Shown in pieces: positions 7,698 to 15,992 of a DNA stretch of 64,000 nt. Each line of letters begins with the position of its first letter. Position 1 is the stretch's first letter. The position numbers and the translations under genes are program-made. The stretch is taken from the NCBI RefSeq assembly GCF_000744775.1, contig NZ_JQMP01000001.1, positions 372,001-436,000 of the forward strand, written 5' to 3'. The DNA comes from Thermorudis peleae (GTDB lineage: Bacteria; Chloroflexota; Chloroflexia; Thermomicrobiales; Thermomicrobiaceae). The notes beneath the pieces were generated by a model. That model was not told the origin of the DNA. It was given only the letters and a program-made list of their open reading frames with translations, and did not search any database.

Positions 7698-8263
7698 CGT
7701 TCTCGTGTGAGTCCGGTGGTTCACCGCTGGGTTACTCAGCAAGATAGACCGTTGGAGCAGCGCTCACATCGTCGCCACGTCAAAATACCGTGGCACACCT
7801 GACGCCGGCCGTATTGGATCCAGAGCGGCGTCATGCAGGGATGCGACTGGGGTAGGCCAACCGGCAACCGGGCAGCACCGATCGGCACGCAGTGGCACCG
7901 GATACCGCATAGCCTTGCTTGCGCAAGGACTGCTGTACCATCACCGCAAGTCATGCCTCATCTTCGATAAGCAGAATGCGCATCTGGCGTGTTCCGTGAG
8001 ATCAAACCACACCAGCAGCCAAAAGGTTGAGCGATTCACCAAGAGAGGCAGAGCGAGATTTACCTCTCTTGCTCAGGACGTCCTCGTCTGACTGCGCTGG
8101 TATTGCCCCCTTCTGGTGGCCACCAGCATCCTGTCCCTCAACGCCAAGAACCTTGCCTGAGCCTGTATTGGCCTTCATGGCGTGGCGAGTCCTGAACGCA
8201 TCAGGCGAACTCGTCGCCCTCAGCTGGAGTGCCGCTTGAGAGTCAACGCAGATGGAATCAGGG
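7698..8263. other. Degraded region between ArsR operon and DUF1801 gene
   Basis: About 570 bases without an intact gene. It holds the response-regulator remnant at 7903-7983. Other open frames here (for example 8002-8337 minus, overlapping the DUF1801 gene end) have no recognisable domain or convincing ribosome site. The stretch reads like decayed coding sequence. Confidence 0.45.
7903..7983 (-). pseudogene. Response-regulator receiver remnant
   Basis: On the minus strand from the ATG at 7983 the translation is MRILLIEDEA, then a TGA stop, then LAVMVQQSLRKQGYAV in the same frame. This is the first beta-alpha-beta unit of an OmpR-type receiver domain (acidic pair E8-D9 in the IEDEA motif). 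No phosphate-acceptor segment or DNA-binding domain can be found downstream in any frame, so the gene is both truncated and interrupted. Confidence 0.6.
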
Positions 8264-8764
8264 CTAGCGCGTGACGTTACCGGCCTCTTCGGAGATGGCC
8301 TCTGGTGAGGAGCGCGTGGCCTTGCGCACAAGAGCAACGATCATAGCCTCGACCTCAGGCGTCAAGGCTGTCACAGCGTAGGCCGTGGGCCACATCGTGC
8401 CCTCGTCAAGCGTTGCTGCGTCCGTAAACCCCAGCGTCGCATAGCGTGCATTGAACTTTGAAGCGCCCTGAAAGAAGCAGAGGACTTTCCCATCCTTGGC
8501 GTAGGCGGGCATGCCATACCATAGGCGCGGTGTCAGCTCAGGAGCCGTTGCGGTAACAAGAGCGTGGATCCGCTCGGCGAGCGTACGGTCGGGTTCCGGC
8601 ATCTCGGCGATCTTCGCACGCACGGCTATCTCTCCATCGACCTGAGCATTCCGCCGTTCAGCCCGTAGCTCGCGTGCACGCTCCCGCATCGCGGCACGCT
8701 CTTCAGGGGTAAAGCCTTCGCTGTCAGCCTCAGCCGACCTCGTACGCTTGCGTCGTTCGCTCAT
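8264..8764 (-). CDS. DUF1801/YdhG-like domain protein
   Basis: 166 residues. The N-terminal 60 residues are highly charged and helical ([20 protein letters not shown]). Residues 70-155 match the DUF1801/YdhG fold ('[50 protein letters not shown]' in pieces), a family that includes iron-chaperone-like proteins, though its biochemical role is not settled. Soluble, stand-alone gene with no partner in the same direction. Confidence 0.75.
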   Translation of the reverse strand: MSERRKRTRSAEADSEGFTPEERAAMRERARELRAERRNAQVDGEIAVRAKIAEMPEPDRTLAERIHALVTATAPELTPRLWYGMPAYAKDGKVLCFFQGASKFNARYATLGFTDAATLDEGTMWPTAYAVTALTPEVEAMIVALVRKATRSSPEAISEEAGNVTR

Positions 8765-8961
8765 CGACTCCTGCTCCTCTTCCCGATACTGCCCCGATCA
8801 TGCCGAGGCTCTTGGCTACTTTACACGTCCCCTTGCTTGCCTGCTACTGCTGTACGCACTGGCTCGCATGTTGCTGTTTGCCTCGTGTTCGCAGGATACT
8901 GTGGGCCGTGTGCGCCGCGGCTGGCTCAGCGGCGTTTCGTGTGTTGGGAGGAGAACACCGC

Positions 8962-9012
8962 GTGGCCTTTCTGGCCCTGGCAGTCGCCGATAAGTGGCGT
9001 TTCGTATGTTAG
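8962..9012 (+). CDS. Possible 16-codon leader ORF
   Basis: GTG at 8962 follows GGGAGGAG by eight bases and encodes AFLALAVADKWRFVC after the start. Its TAG stop (9010-9012) overlaps the TAGGAGG ribosome site of the next gene, the usual geometry for translational coupling. Too short to judge by composition. Confidence 0.3.
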   Translation: MAFLALAVADKWRFVC

Positions 9013-9022
9013 GAGGACAACC

Positions 9023-9415
9023 GTGGTAGTCGCATCAGGGCCGATTGACACGGTCTGGGCCGGTGCCGGCTGTGCTTGGCTGTCTGATGCTTTGCTTGCG
9101 CTCTTCGTTGCCGAGCGATGCCGTCCGGGTACGTTGCCTTGCTCGTTAACGTCGGTGATGGGGCTGCAACGCGTCGATTGGATCTTGCTTCTGATAGCCC
9201 TGGCCATCATGCCACTGCTCGTCGCCCGCTCGCAACGGCGAGTGGTTTGGGTTGTTGCCGGACTTGCCTGGGGAGCGTTTGCACTCGCCGGGACAATAAT
9301 TTGGGGACGCACATTTCTCGTATTTGGTCTGCCAGCTGGCCTTTGGCTTTGGGCCGGAATAACGGGCGAGCGCATTGGCCATGCTGGCGGCCGCTCTGGC
9401 TCATCACGCACCTAA
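9023..9415 (+). CDS. Small integral membrane protein
   Basis: 131 residues if begun at the GTG at 9023, which has a perfect AGGAGG six bases upstream; an ATG at 9158 would give only the membrane core but lacks a ribosome site. Three hydrophobic helices: 'WILLLIALAIMPLLVA', 'VVWVVAGLAWGAFALAG' and 'TFLVFGLPAGLWLWAG'. No family recognised. It precedes comM in the same direction with 170 bases between them. The region just upstream contains a duplicated ribosome-site segment. Confidence 0.55.
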   Translation: MVVASGPIDTVWAGAGCAWLSDALLALFVAERCRPGTLPCSLTSVMGLQRVDWILLLIALAIMPLLVARSQRRVVWVVAGLAWGAFALAGTIIWGRTFLVFGLPAGLWLWAGITGERIGHAGGRSGSSRT

Positions 9416-9583
9416 CGCCACCCCCGCTGCCTTGCTCGCTTGCGCCGAGCTACCGCTACTCCTGGCTTTGTACCAGACAAAACCAGCGACGAGTGAGCCT
9501 CCAGCGGTGCTGAGTATGTTTGCCTTGGTCAAGCTTCAGCTAGAATGAAGTAGCGAGTAGCGACGGGCGGGGAAGGGGATGCG

Positions 9584-11101
9584 GTGCTTGCGCGCGTGCT
9601 CAGCTGTGCTGTGGTCGGGCTGGAAGGGGTACTTGTCGAGGTTGAAGTCGACGTTGGCTCGGGGGTTCCTCACCTTGCTGTCGTCGGGTTGCCGGATACC
9701 GCCGTCCAAGAAGCACGCGAACGTGTACGGTCAGCCATTCGCAACTCTGGCGCGAAGTTCCCGCTTGGGCGTGTTACGGTAAACCTTGCGCCAGCTGATA
9801 TTCGGAAAGCCGGCCCGGCCTACGACCTGCCGATTGCGCTTGGGATCTTGCTTGCCTCAGGACAACTCGAGGCTGATCTGAGTCAGACTGTCGTCCTCGG
9901 CGAACTCTCCCTCGACGGTACCGTGCGCCACACGACCGGCATTCTGCCGATGGTTGGTGTTGCCCACGCCCACGGCATTCGGCGAGCGATTGTGCCGGCT
10001 GTCGATGCCGCCGAAGCGGCACTTGTCGACGGTGTCGAGGTGATCCCTGTCAATTCCTTAGCTGAACTCGTGGCCCACCTCACCGGTGAGCAGCCAATCG
10101 CGCCCTTCGCTCCGCCAGCATTGTCGGAAGAGGACACGATCGTTGACCCAGGGATTGATTTTGCTGACATCAAGGGGCAGGAACATGTCAAGCGCGGTCT
10201 CGAGCTCGCCGCAGCTGGAGCGCATAATTTGCTAGCTGTTGGGCCACCTGGTGCTGGCAAGACCCTCCTTGCCCGGGCTCTGCCGACGATTCTACCGCCG
10301 CTCGGACGCGAAGAAGCACTGGAGGTTGCGCGCATCTACTCGGTGGCCGGCTTGCTGCCGCCGGGAAAGCCGCTCGTCCGCAACCGGCCGTTTCGGGCCC
10401 CACATCACACGGTGAGCTACGCTGGCATGATCGGCGGTGGTGCATGGCCGCGTCCTGGCGAAGTCACGCTAGCACACCGTGGCGTGCTTTTCCTCGACGA
10501 GCTGCCCGAATTTAGCGGGCGTGTGCTTGAAGTGTTGCGGCAGCCGCTTGAAGACCGCGTTGTCACAATCTCGCGGGCAAGTGGAGCCTTGACCTTTCCA
10601 GCTAACTTCATATTGGTTGCTGCGATGAATCCCTGTCCGTGCGGCTATGCTGGCGATCCCCATCATCCCTGCACCTGTAGCCCAGCAGAGATCGCGCGCT
10701 ATCAAAAACGCATCTCTGGTCCACTGCTCGACCGTATCGACCTCTTTCTGCACGTGCCCCGGGTTGAGTACGAGAAACTGGCCGACCGGCGACGCGGCGA
10801 ACCGTCGGCTGCGGTGCGTGAGCGTGTCATCGCTGCGCGGCGTCGCCAAGCTCGCCGGTTTGGCGATTCGCGTAAGCTCAACAGCGACATGACGCCGGCG
10901 GAGGTCCAGATCCATTGCCAGCTCGATGACGCGGGGGAACAGTTGCTGCGGACGGCTGTCCGGCAGTTTGGCCTCTCTGCCCGTGCATACCACCGCGTCT
11001 TGAAAGTTGCCCGCACGATTGCCGACCTGGCGGGTAGCGAGCGTATTACGTCTGCGTTCGTTGCCGAGGCATTGCAATACCGGCCGCAAGACATGAGCTA
11101 G
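9584..11101 (+). CDS. comM: YifB/ComM family Mg-chelatase-like AAA+ protein
   Basis: 505 residues from a GTG with GGGAAGGGG upstream. Residues 1-180 are the Lon-S5-like N-terminal domain (VEVDVGSGVPHLAVVGLPDTAVQEA). The AAA+ core carries Walker A 'GPPGAGKT', the family motif 'FRAPHHTVSYAGMIGGG', Walker B 'GVLFLDELPEF', and a zinc-like 'NPCPCGYAGDP...CTC'. The C-terminus 'LSARAYHRVLKVARTIADLAGS' is diagnostic. In competent bacteria ComM is a hexameric helicase that drives branch migration when transformed DNA is integrated; elsewhere its role is inferred. TAGAAT at 9541 may be its -10 box. Confidence 0.93.
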   Translation: MLARVLSCAVVGLEGVLVEVEVDVGSGVPHLAVVGLPDTAVQEARERVRSAIRNSGAKFPLGRVTVNLAPADIRKAGPAYDLPIALGILLASGQLEADLSQTVVLGELSLDGTVRHTTGILPMVGVAHAHGIRRAIVPAVDAAEAALVDGVEVIPVNSLAELVAHLTGEQPIAPFAPPALSEEDTIVDPGIDFADIKGQEHVKRGLELAAAGAHNLLAVGPPGAGKTLLARALPTILPPLGREEALEVARIYSVAGLLPPGKPLVRNRPFRAPHHTVSYAGMIGGGAWPRPGEVTLAHRGVLFLDELPEFSGRVLEVLRQPLEDRVVTISRASGALTFPANFILVAAMNPCPCGYAGDPHHPCTCSPAEIARYQKRISGPLLDRIDLFLHVPRVEYEKLADRRRGEPSAAVRERVIAARRRQARRFGDSRKLNSDMTPAEVQIHCQLDDAGEQLLRTAVRQFGLSARAYHRVLKVARTIADLAGSERITSAFVAEALQYRPQDMS

Positions 11102-11257
11102 GGCGAGTATCAGCATGCCCCACCAGTGTCCCCAGCATCACCGTGTGCACTTGCCTGCTGTCTGCATGATAAGCGTTCTGTCCTGTTCTGGGCATCATCA
11201 CGAAGCGGCACCGTGTCATACACGAGACACAGCATCGGACAGGGAAGGAGGCGAGCA

Positions 11258-12154
11258 ATGAAGGTAGGATTCATCGGTCTTGGCAACATGGGCTTCCCGA
11301 TGGCACGCAACATGCTGCGCGCTGGGCATGAGGTTTGGGTCTGGAACCGCACACCGGAACGAGCTGAGCAGCTCGTTTCCGACGGTGCCCATCTCGCCGC
11401 AACGCCGGCTGAGGCTGCTCGTGTCGGTATCGTGTTCACCATGCTTGCTGACGATGATGCCACGCGTGCGGTCGTCGAAGGCGTCGATGGTATTCTGGCC
11501 GGCTTGCCGGTTGGTGGTGTCCATGTCGCCGCCAGCACGCTGAGCGTTGCCTTCTCAGCTGATCTTGCACGGCTGCACCGCCAGCGTGACCAGCGCTACG
11601 TCGCCGCTCCAGTTTTCGGCCGTCCCAGTGTCGCTGAACAGGGTGGATTGCGTATCGTGGCAGCTGGGCCGCGCGAGACTCTTGACATGCTTCGCCCACT
11701 TTTCCATGCACTTGGGCCTGACCTGTTTGTGGTTGGCGAGGCACCCGAACTCGCACATGCCGTTAAGGTCATTGGCAACTTCCTGTTGACAGCAATGGTT
11801 GAAGCCCTTTGCGAGTCCTTTGTGCTCGCTGGCAAAGCTGGCATCGAGCGTGCTCGCTTCGCTGAGGTCGTCAACGCGGTTTTCCGCTCACCATTGGTTG
11901 AAAGCTATAGCCAGCTCTTGTTAGCTGAGCGCTTCGATCAGCCAGCGTTCCGCCTACGCCTCGGTCTCAAGGACGTGCGGCTTGCGCTGGCGTTGGCTGA
12001 GGCGACTACTACACCGTTACCGCTTGCCGATCTGATTCGGCAGCATGCGATCGAAGGCGTGGCACGAGGGATGAGTGAGCACGACTTTACGGCGTTGCTT
12101 CGTGTTCTCGAGGCACATGCCGGTATCGGCCCAATGGCGAGCAAGTCTGCCTAG
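11258..12154 (+). CDS. 3-hydroxyisobutyrate dehydrogenase-like NAD(P) oxidoreductase
   Basis: 298 residues from the ATG at 11258 (GGAAGGAGG upstream); an in-frame extension to 11126 lacks support. The Rossmann opening 'MKVGFIGLGNMGFPMARNML' and 'VWNRTPERAEQL' suggest NADP preference by the Asn-Arg-Thr after beta 2. The helical C-terminal domain holds 'HAVKVIGNFLLTAMVEALCES', where the family's catalytic lysine sits. Reduces or oxidises a beta-hydroxyacid or semialdehyde; the substrate (tartronate semialdehyde, succinic semialdehyde, hydroxyisobutyrate) cannot be told. Monocistronic by spacing. Confidence 0.88.
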   Translation: MKVGFIGLGNMGFPMARNMLRAGHEVWVWNRTPERAEQLVSDGAHLAATPAEAARVGIVFTMLADDDATRAVVEGVDGILAGLPVGGVHVAASTLSVAFSADLARLHRQRDQRYVAAPVFGRPSVAEQGGLRIVAAGPRETLDMLRPLFHALGPDLFVVGEAPELAHAVKVIGNFLLTAMVEALCESFVLAGKAGIERARFAEVVNAVFRSPLVESYSQLLLAERFDQPAFRLRLGLKDVRLALALAEATTTPLPLADLIRQHAIEGVARGMSEHDFTALLRVLEAHAGIGPMASKSA

Positions 12155-12163
12155 GGCTCAGGT

Positions 12164-12193
12164 TTGACAGCGCAGGCAGGCTCTGGTTAGAAT
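12164..12193 (+). promoter_or_regulatory. Promoter of nitroreductase operon
   Basis: TTGACA (12164-12169), 18 bases, TAGAAT (12188-12193), one of the best promoter matches in the window, 48 bases before the TTG start. The inverted repeat described next begins at the base after the -10 box. Confidence 0.7.
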
Positions 12194-12218
12194 AATCCCG
12201 ACTAAACTAGTCAGGATT
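12194..12218 (+). promoter_or_regulatory. 25-bp inverted repeat, probable operator
   Basis: Arms AATCC-C-GACTA and TAGTC-A-GGATT around AAC: ten of eleven positions pair. It spans the expected transcription start, so a protein bound there would block initiation. The inner GACTA-N3-TAGTC core resembles the spacing used by small winged-helix regulators, but I cannot name the regulator; no regulator gene is adjacent. Confidence 0.6.
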
Positions 12219-12241
12219 CATAGTGGTAGGGGAGGGAGTCA

Positions 12242-12889
12242 TTGGACAAGCCACAGCAAACAGACGGGCAAGCAATTCTGGCCGCGCTGCGTGAGCGCCG
12301 CAGCGTCAAGGCCATGCGGCCCGACCCTATATGCCCAGAGCTGGTGATGCAGGTGATCGAAGCGGCAACGTGGGCGCCGAACCATCACCTAACGCAGCCC
12401 TGGCGCTTTTTTGTCCTCACTGGTGAAGCGCGTGCTGCACTCGGTGAGGTATTAGCACGTGACCCCTCACTTTCTCCGACGAAACGCGAGGCGGTCCGCA
12501 GCAAACCGCTTCGCGCTCCTGTGATCATCGCCGTGGCTGTTGAGCCTGATCCCAAGGCCCAGCTACTTGATGAACTAAGCGCTGGAGCTGCCGCGATCCA
12601 GAACATGTTGCTCGCGGCGCATGCCCTTGGCCTTGGCGCAATCTGGCGAACTGGCCGTGCGATCGAGGATCCAGGGGTGAAGCAATTCCTCGGTCTGCCC
12701 GAGCACGCTGTGCTGCTCGGCTTCATTTACCTCGGCTATCCAGCTGTGGTACCGAATGCCCCAGATCGCCGCCCAGCTGCCGAGGTCACAATGTGGATTG
12801 ATGGACAGCACGCTGCTGATGCGCTCCAGCGTGTCCTGGCCAGCAACGCTATATCGGGTAGTCCAGTAGCATCCGGAGGTGAGGCGTGA
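12242..12889 (+). CDS. Nitroreductase-family flavoprotein
   Basis: 215 residues from a TTG start, with GGGGAGGGAG just upstream. Nitroreductase fold with the FMN-binding opening 'RERRSVKAMRPDPICPELVMQVIEAATWAPNHHLTQPWRFFVL' (in pieces) and the central 'AAAIQNMLLAAHALGLGAIWRTG'. Resembles the YdjA type. Expected to be an FMN homodimer reducing nitro, quinone or similar compounds with NAD(P)H. Cotranscribed with the next gene, whose start overlaps its stop by four bases. Confidence 0.9.
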   Translation: MDKPQQTDGQAILAALRERRSVKAMRPDPICPELVMQVIEAATWAPNHHLTQPWRFFVLTGEARAALGEVLARDPSLSPTKREAVRSKPLRAPVIIAVAVEPDPKAQLLDELSAGAAAIQNMLLAAHALGLGAIWRTGRAIEDPGVKQFLGLPEHAVLLGFIYLGYPAVVPNAPDRRPAAEVTMWIDGQHAADALQRVLASNAISGSPVASGGEA

Positions 12890-13566
12890 GTCTTGAGACG
12901 AGCACGCAGCACGCGCACGCAGTGCTCCGTGCTGCACATGACGCCAGCTATCGCTATCCTACCGATTTCGGCGGCTTCTCGGCCGAAGTCGATCTCACTG
13001 ATGGCCAGCAGCGAGGGCATGGTCGTATTGTGGCTTCTTCACCACGAGCCGTTGAGGTCTGTCTGCCAGGAGTGTCAACCGACCTCGCCGAATGGGTCAA
13101 GCAGACACTCGCATCCGAGCTCATGCACCGCTGGCCACGCCCGTACGAAGCTGGCGATGGACGGTATCAGTTGGTGCTTGAGCAGGCGCCAGAACATCCG
13201 CTCGGCGATTGCATCCGCCTGCTCGATGATCCATTTCATTCGAGCTATCGTGTGCGCGATGGAGTGATCACGCTCGTTGCCCGTGAGATCGGCGACGAAG
13301 CGTTTCACATCATTACTCTCGTGCGAGAGCCTGGTCCTGACGGTCGTTGGCTCCCCACACATTATGTGGTTGTGTTTCACGACCGTGCCACTGGACAGAT
13401 TCGGCGCACGAGCGTCCACGAAGCCCAGTACACCGTGGTAGACGGCGTGGCCTTGCCGGAGCGCATGCGCGAGGTGACAACCAGCCCCACCGGGCTCGTT
13501 GTCCGCGAGATGCGCTTGCACAACCATCAGCGGCTGCCACGATCCCAGGGGGTACCGGCAGCATAA
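12886..13566 (+). CDS. DUF3386-like protein
   Basis: 226 residues from a GTG that overlaps the nitroreductase stop; GGAGGTGAGG precedes it. No signal peptide. Motifs such as 'ASYRYPTDFGGFSAEVDL' near 20-40, 'TLVREPGPDGRWLPTHYVVVFHD' and 'LPERMREVTTSPTGLVVREMRLHNH' recall DUF3386, a family of unknown function known mainly from cyanobacteria and plastids. Probably a beta-rich, lipocalin-like fold. Pairing with a flavin reductase hints at a redox or pigment-related role, which is inference. Confidence 0.55.
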   Translation: MSLETSTQHAHAVLRAAHDASYRYPTDFGGFSAEVDLTDGQQRGHGRIVASSPRAVEVCLPGVSTDLAEWVKQTLASELMHRWPRPYEAGDGRYQLVLEQAPEHPLGDCIRLLDDPFHSSYRVRDGVITLVAREIGDEAFHIITLVREPGPDGRWLPTHYVVVFHDRATGQIRRTSVHEAQYTVVDGVALPERMREVTTSPTGLVVREMRLHNHQRLPRSQGVPAA

Positions 13567-13592
13567 AGCGGGCTAGCCACAGCCAGCCCGCT
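13567..13592 (+). terminator. Hairpin after the DUF3386-like gene
   Basis: AGCGGGCT, ten bases, AGCCCGCT, starting right after the stop codon. It is followed by CTTGG rather than a T run, so termination efficiency is uncertain. Confidence 0.5.
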
Positions 13593-13761
13593 CTTGGCAC
13601 GCATCACGGAATCGCCCGGCGCACGCTCGAGGCCGCGAGCACGCGCCGGCCTTGGGAGCAGAGGCGACCCCGCGCTGCACACACAAGTGTAGCACGGTCT
13701 CGCCTTTCGCTCCGCGCTCACGGGTTTGGGATAAGGGTGAGAAGAAAGGGAGAACGGAGCG

Positions 13762-14907
13762 ATGGTTCGAGGCCTGTATCGCATCCTCATGGTCATGCTC
13801 GTCGTCAGCTTCCTGGCCGCTTGCAGCAATGGCGAACGTTCACAGCCGACTGCAACGACTGCTCCAACAACAACATCAATGGCCGCTTCAACGCCATTCC
13901 CAAGTCCAACGCCAAGCACAGCAAGCACGACAATGCCGCGCCCAACGGCGAACGCAACAGCCGCTGCAAGCCCAACCCGGAACACGACGGCGACAATAGC
14001 CACCACGACCGTAACAACGCCGAGTCCGACGCCTGCGCCAGCAACGCCGACAGCCCTCCCGGTCACGATCACTGATGCGACAGGGAAGCAAGTAACGGTA
14101 CAGGATGTGAGCCGGATCGTCCCAGTCAACGGTGATATTGCTGAGATTGTCTGGAGCCTCGGGCTCGGCGATCGAATCGTCGGCGTCGACACAAGCGCAA
14201 CGTACCCACCTGATCTGCTCAAGAAGCTGCCGCATATCGGGTATCAGCGAGCGTTGAGCGCTGAAGGCATCCTCTCGTTAAAGCCGACTGTTGTCATCGG
14301 CACCCCCCTGGCCGGCCCAGCCCAAGTGCTTGACCAAGTGCGTGCGGCAGGTATTCCCGTTGTGATCGTCGAGAATCCGACTTCGATTGATGCACCAATG
14401 GTTAAGATTCGACAAGTTGCCCGAGCGCTCGGTGTCCCCGACCGTGGCGAGGCGCTGGCACGGCAAGTTGAGCAGGAGATCAAGGACGCACAAGCACTTG
14501 CAGCCCGTGCCACAAGCCATCCGCGTGCAGTCTACCTTCACTCCCCAGGGTCAGCGCATGAACCCCAGGTTGCTGGAACCAACACCGCCGCTCACGTGAT
14601 GATCGAAGCGGCTGGTGCGATCGATGCTGCAGCAGCCGCTGGTATTCAGGGCTACAAGACACTGACCGCTGAAGCGATGACAGCTGCAGCTCCTGACTAC
14701 ATCCTGATCTTCACGACTGATCTCGAAGCCACAGGCGGCATTGATGGCTTACTGCAGTTGCCTGGCATTGCCCAGACACCAGCTGGCCAACACCGTGCTG
14801 TGCTGGCATATGATGGCCAGTTCCTCCTTGGCATGGGGCCGCGCACTGGTCAGGCACTGCGCACATTAGTGCTTGCGTTGCACCCAGAGTTGGGGAAGCA
14901 ATCATGA
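13762..14907 (+). CDS. hmuT: Heme ABC transporter substrate-binding lipoprotein
   Basis: 381 residues. Lipoprotein signal peptide ending at LAAC (Cys21), then a Thr/Pro/Ser/Ala-rich tether to about residue 100, and a two-lobed periplasmic-binding domain. 'VDTSATYPPDLLKKLPHIGYQRALSAEGILSLKPTVVIG' (in pieces) matches the HmuT/heme class, where the tyrosine of GYxRxLSAEG coordinates heme. It would capture heme outside the membrane and pass it to the next two gene products. GGGAGAACGGAG precedes the ATG. I see no Fur box in the 195 bases upstream. Confidence 0.88.
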   Translation: MVRGLYRILMVMLVVSFLAACSNGERSQPTATTAPTTTSMAASTPFPSPTPSTASTTMPRPTANATAAASPTRNTTATIATTTVTTPSPTPAPATPTALPVTITDATGKQVTVQDVSRIVPVNGDIAEIVWSLGLGDRIVGVDTSATYPPDLLKKLPHIGYQRALSAEGILSLKPTVVIGTPLAGPAQVLDQVRAAGIPVVIVENPTSIDAPMVKIRQVARALGVPDRGEALARQVEQEIKDAQALAARATSHPRAVYLHSPGSAHEPQVAGTNTAAHVMIEAAGAIDAAAAAGIQGYKTLTAEAMTAAAPDYILIFTTDLEATGGIDGLLQLPGIAQTPAGQHRAVLAYDGQFLLGMGPRTGQALRTLVLALHPELGKQS

Positions 14908-15992
14908 GTCGTGTACTAACGCAATCGCAGCCAGCGGGAGTGGTTCCGTCTGCCTGGCGCTCTGGTCGAGCCTGGGGAATGGCTACGCTTGCAAGTGGGC
15001 TGCTACTTGGCGCCGTTATTCTCAACGTGATGATCGGCGCGGTTGAGGCAACGCCTCGTCAAGTGCTCGCTGTCTTGCTGCATCATCTCGGCATTGGCGC
15101 GCTCGCAGGTGACGTGCCAGCACAACTCGATGCAGTGATCTGGGTCATCCGCCTCCCACGCGTGTTTCTTGCGATGCTGGTGGGTAGTGCCCTTGCCACA
15201 GCTGGCGCACTACTCCAAGGGCTGTTCCGCAACCCACTCGCTGATCCCCATATCATCGGTGTCTCGGCCGGTGCCTCATTAGCAGCCGTCGCCACGATCG
15301 TCTTCAACCTCGCCTCCTTCAGTCTATGGGTGCTGCCAATCGCAGCCTTCACCGGCGGCCTCTTGGCTACAGCAGTGACCTACCGGCTTGCCCGTGTCGG
15401 TGCGCGGACTGAGGTACTAACCCTCGTGCTTGCCGGCATTGCAATCAACGCTGTAGCGGGTGCTGCGACGAATTTGCTGATCTACTACGCCTCAGATCAG
15501 CAACTCCGCGCTGTCGTATTCTGGTCGATGGGCAGTTTGGGTGGTGGAACATGGCGTGCAGTTGCCAGTGCCCTTCCCTTCATTGTCGCCGGGCTGTTGC
15601 TTGCGCCCCGATGGGGACGTGCGCTTGACCTCCTTGCGCTGGGTGAACGTGAAGCATTTTATCTTGGTGTCCCGATTGAGCGGCTGCGTTGGCAAGTGAT
15701 CTGTGTTGCAGCCATTCTGACTGGCGCCTCCGTCGCTGTTGCTGGGGCAATTAGCTTCGTTGGGCTTGTCGTTCCCCATGTGCTTCGCTTGCTTTGCGGC
15801 CCCTCGCATCGCACCCTGCTGCCACTCAGCGCCATCGGCGGTGCAATCATCGTGCTGCTTGCTGACCTGGTTGCTCGCACTGTAGTTGCCCCGACTGAGT
15901 TACCCCTTGGGGTCATCATGGGATCGATTGGTGGACCATTCTTCCTGTGGCTTGTGCGCCGCACGCGACGCGCACAGGGGGGTTGGGCATGA
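14904..15992 (+). CDS. hmuU: FecCD-type heme ABC transporter permease
   Basis: 362 residues, about ten membrane helices. FecCD hallmarks: 'RLPRVFLAMLVGSALATAGALLQGLFRNPLADPHIIGVSAGAS' (in pieces), 'AREAFYLGVPIERLRW'-like coupling region (GEREAFYLGVP), and 'AGAISFVGLVVPHVLRLL'. Forms the homodimeric channel. Starts in a four-base overlap with hmuT. Confidence 0.92.
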   Translation: MSRVLTQSQPAGVVPSAWRSGRAWGMATLASGLLLGAVILNVMIGAVEATPRQVLAVLLHHLGIGALAGDVPAQLDAVIWVIRLPRVFLAMLVGSALATAGALLQGLFRNPLADPHIIGVSAGASLAAVATIVFNLASFSLWVLPIAAFTGGLLATAVTYRLARVGARTEVLTLVLAGIAINAVAGAATNLLIYYASDQQLRAVVFWSMGSLGGGTWRAVASALPFIVAGLLLAPRWGRALDLLALGEREAFYLGVPIERLRWQVICVAAILTGASVAVAGAISFVGLVVPHVLRLLCGPSHRTLLPLSAIGGAIIVLLADLVARTVVAPTELPLGVIMGSIGGPFFLWLVRRTRRAQGGWA

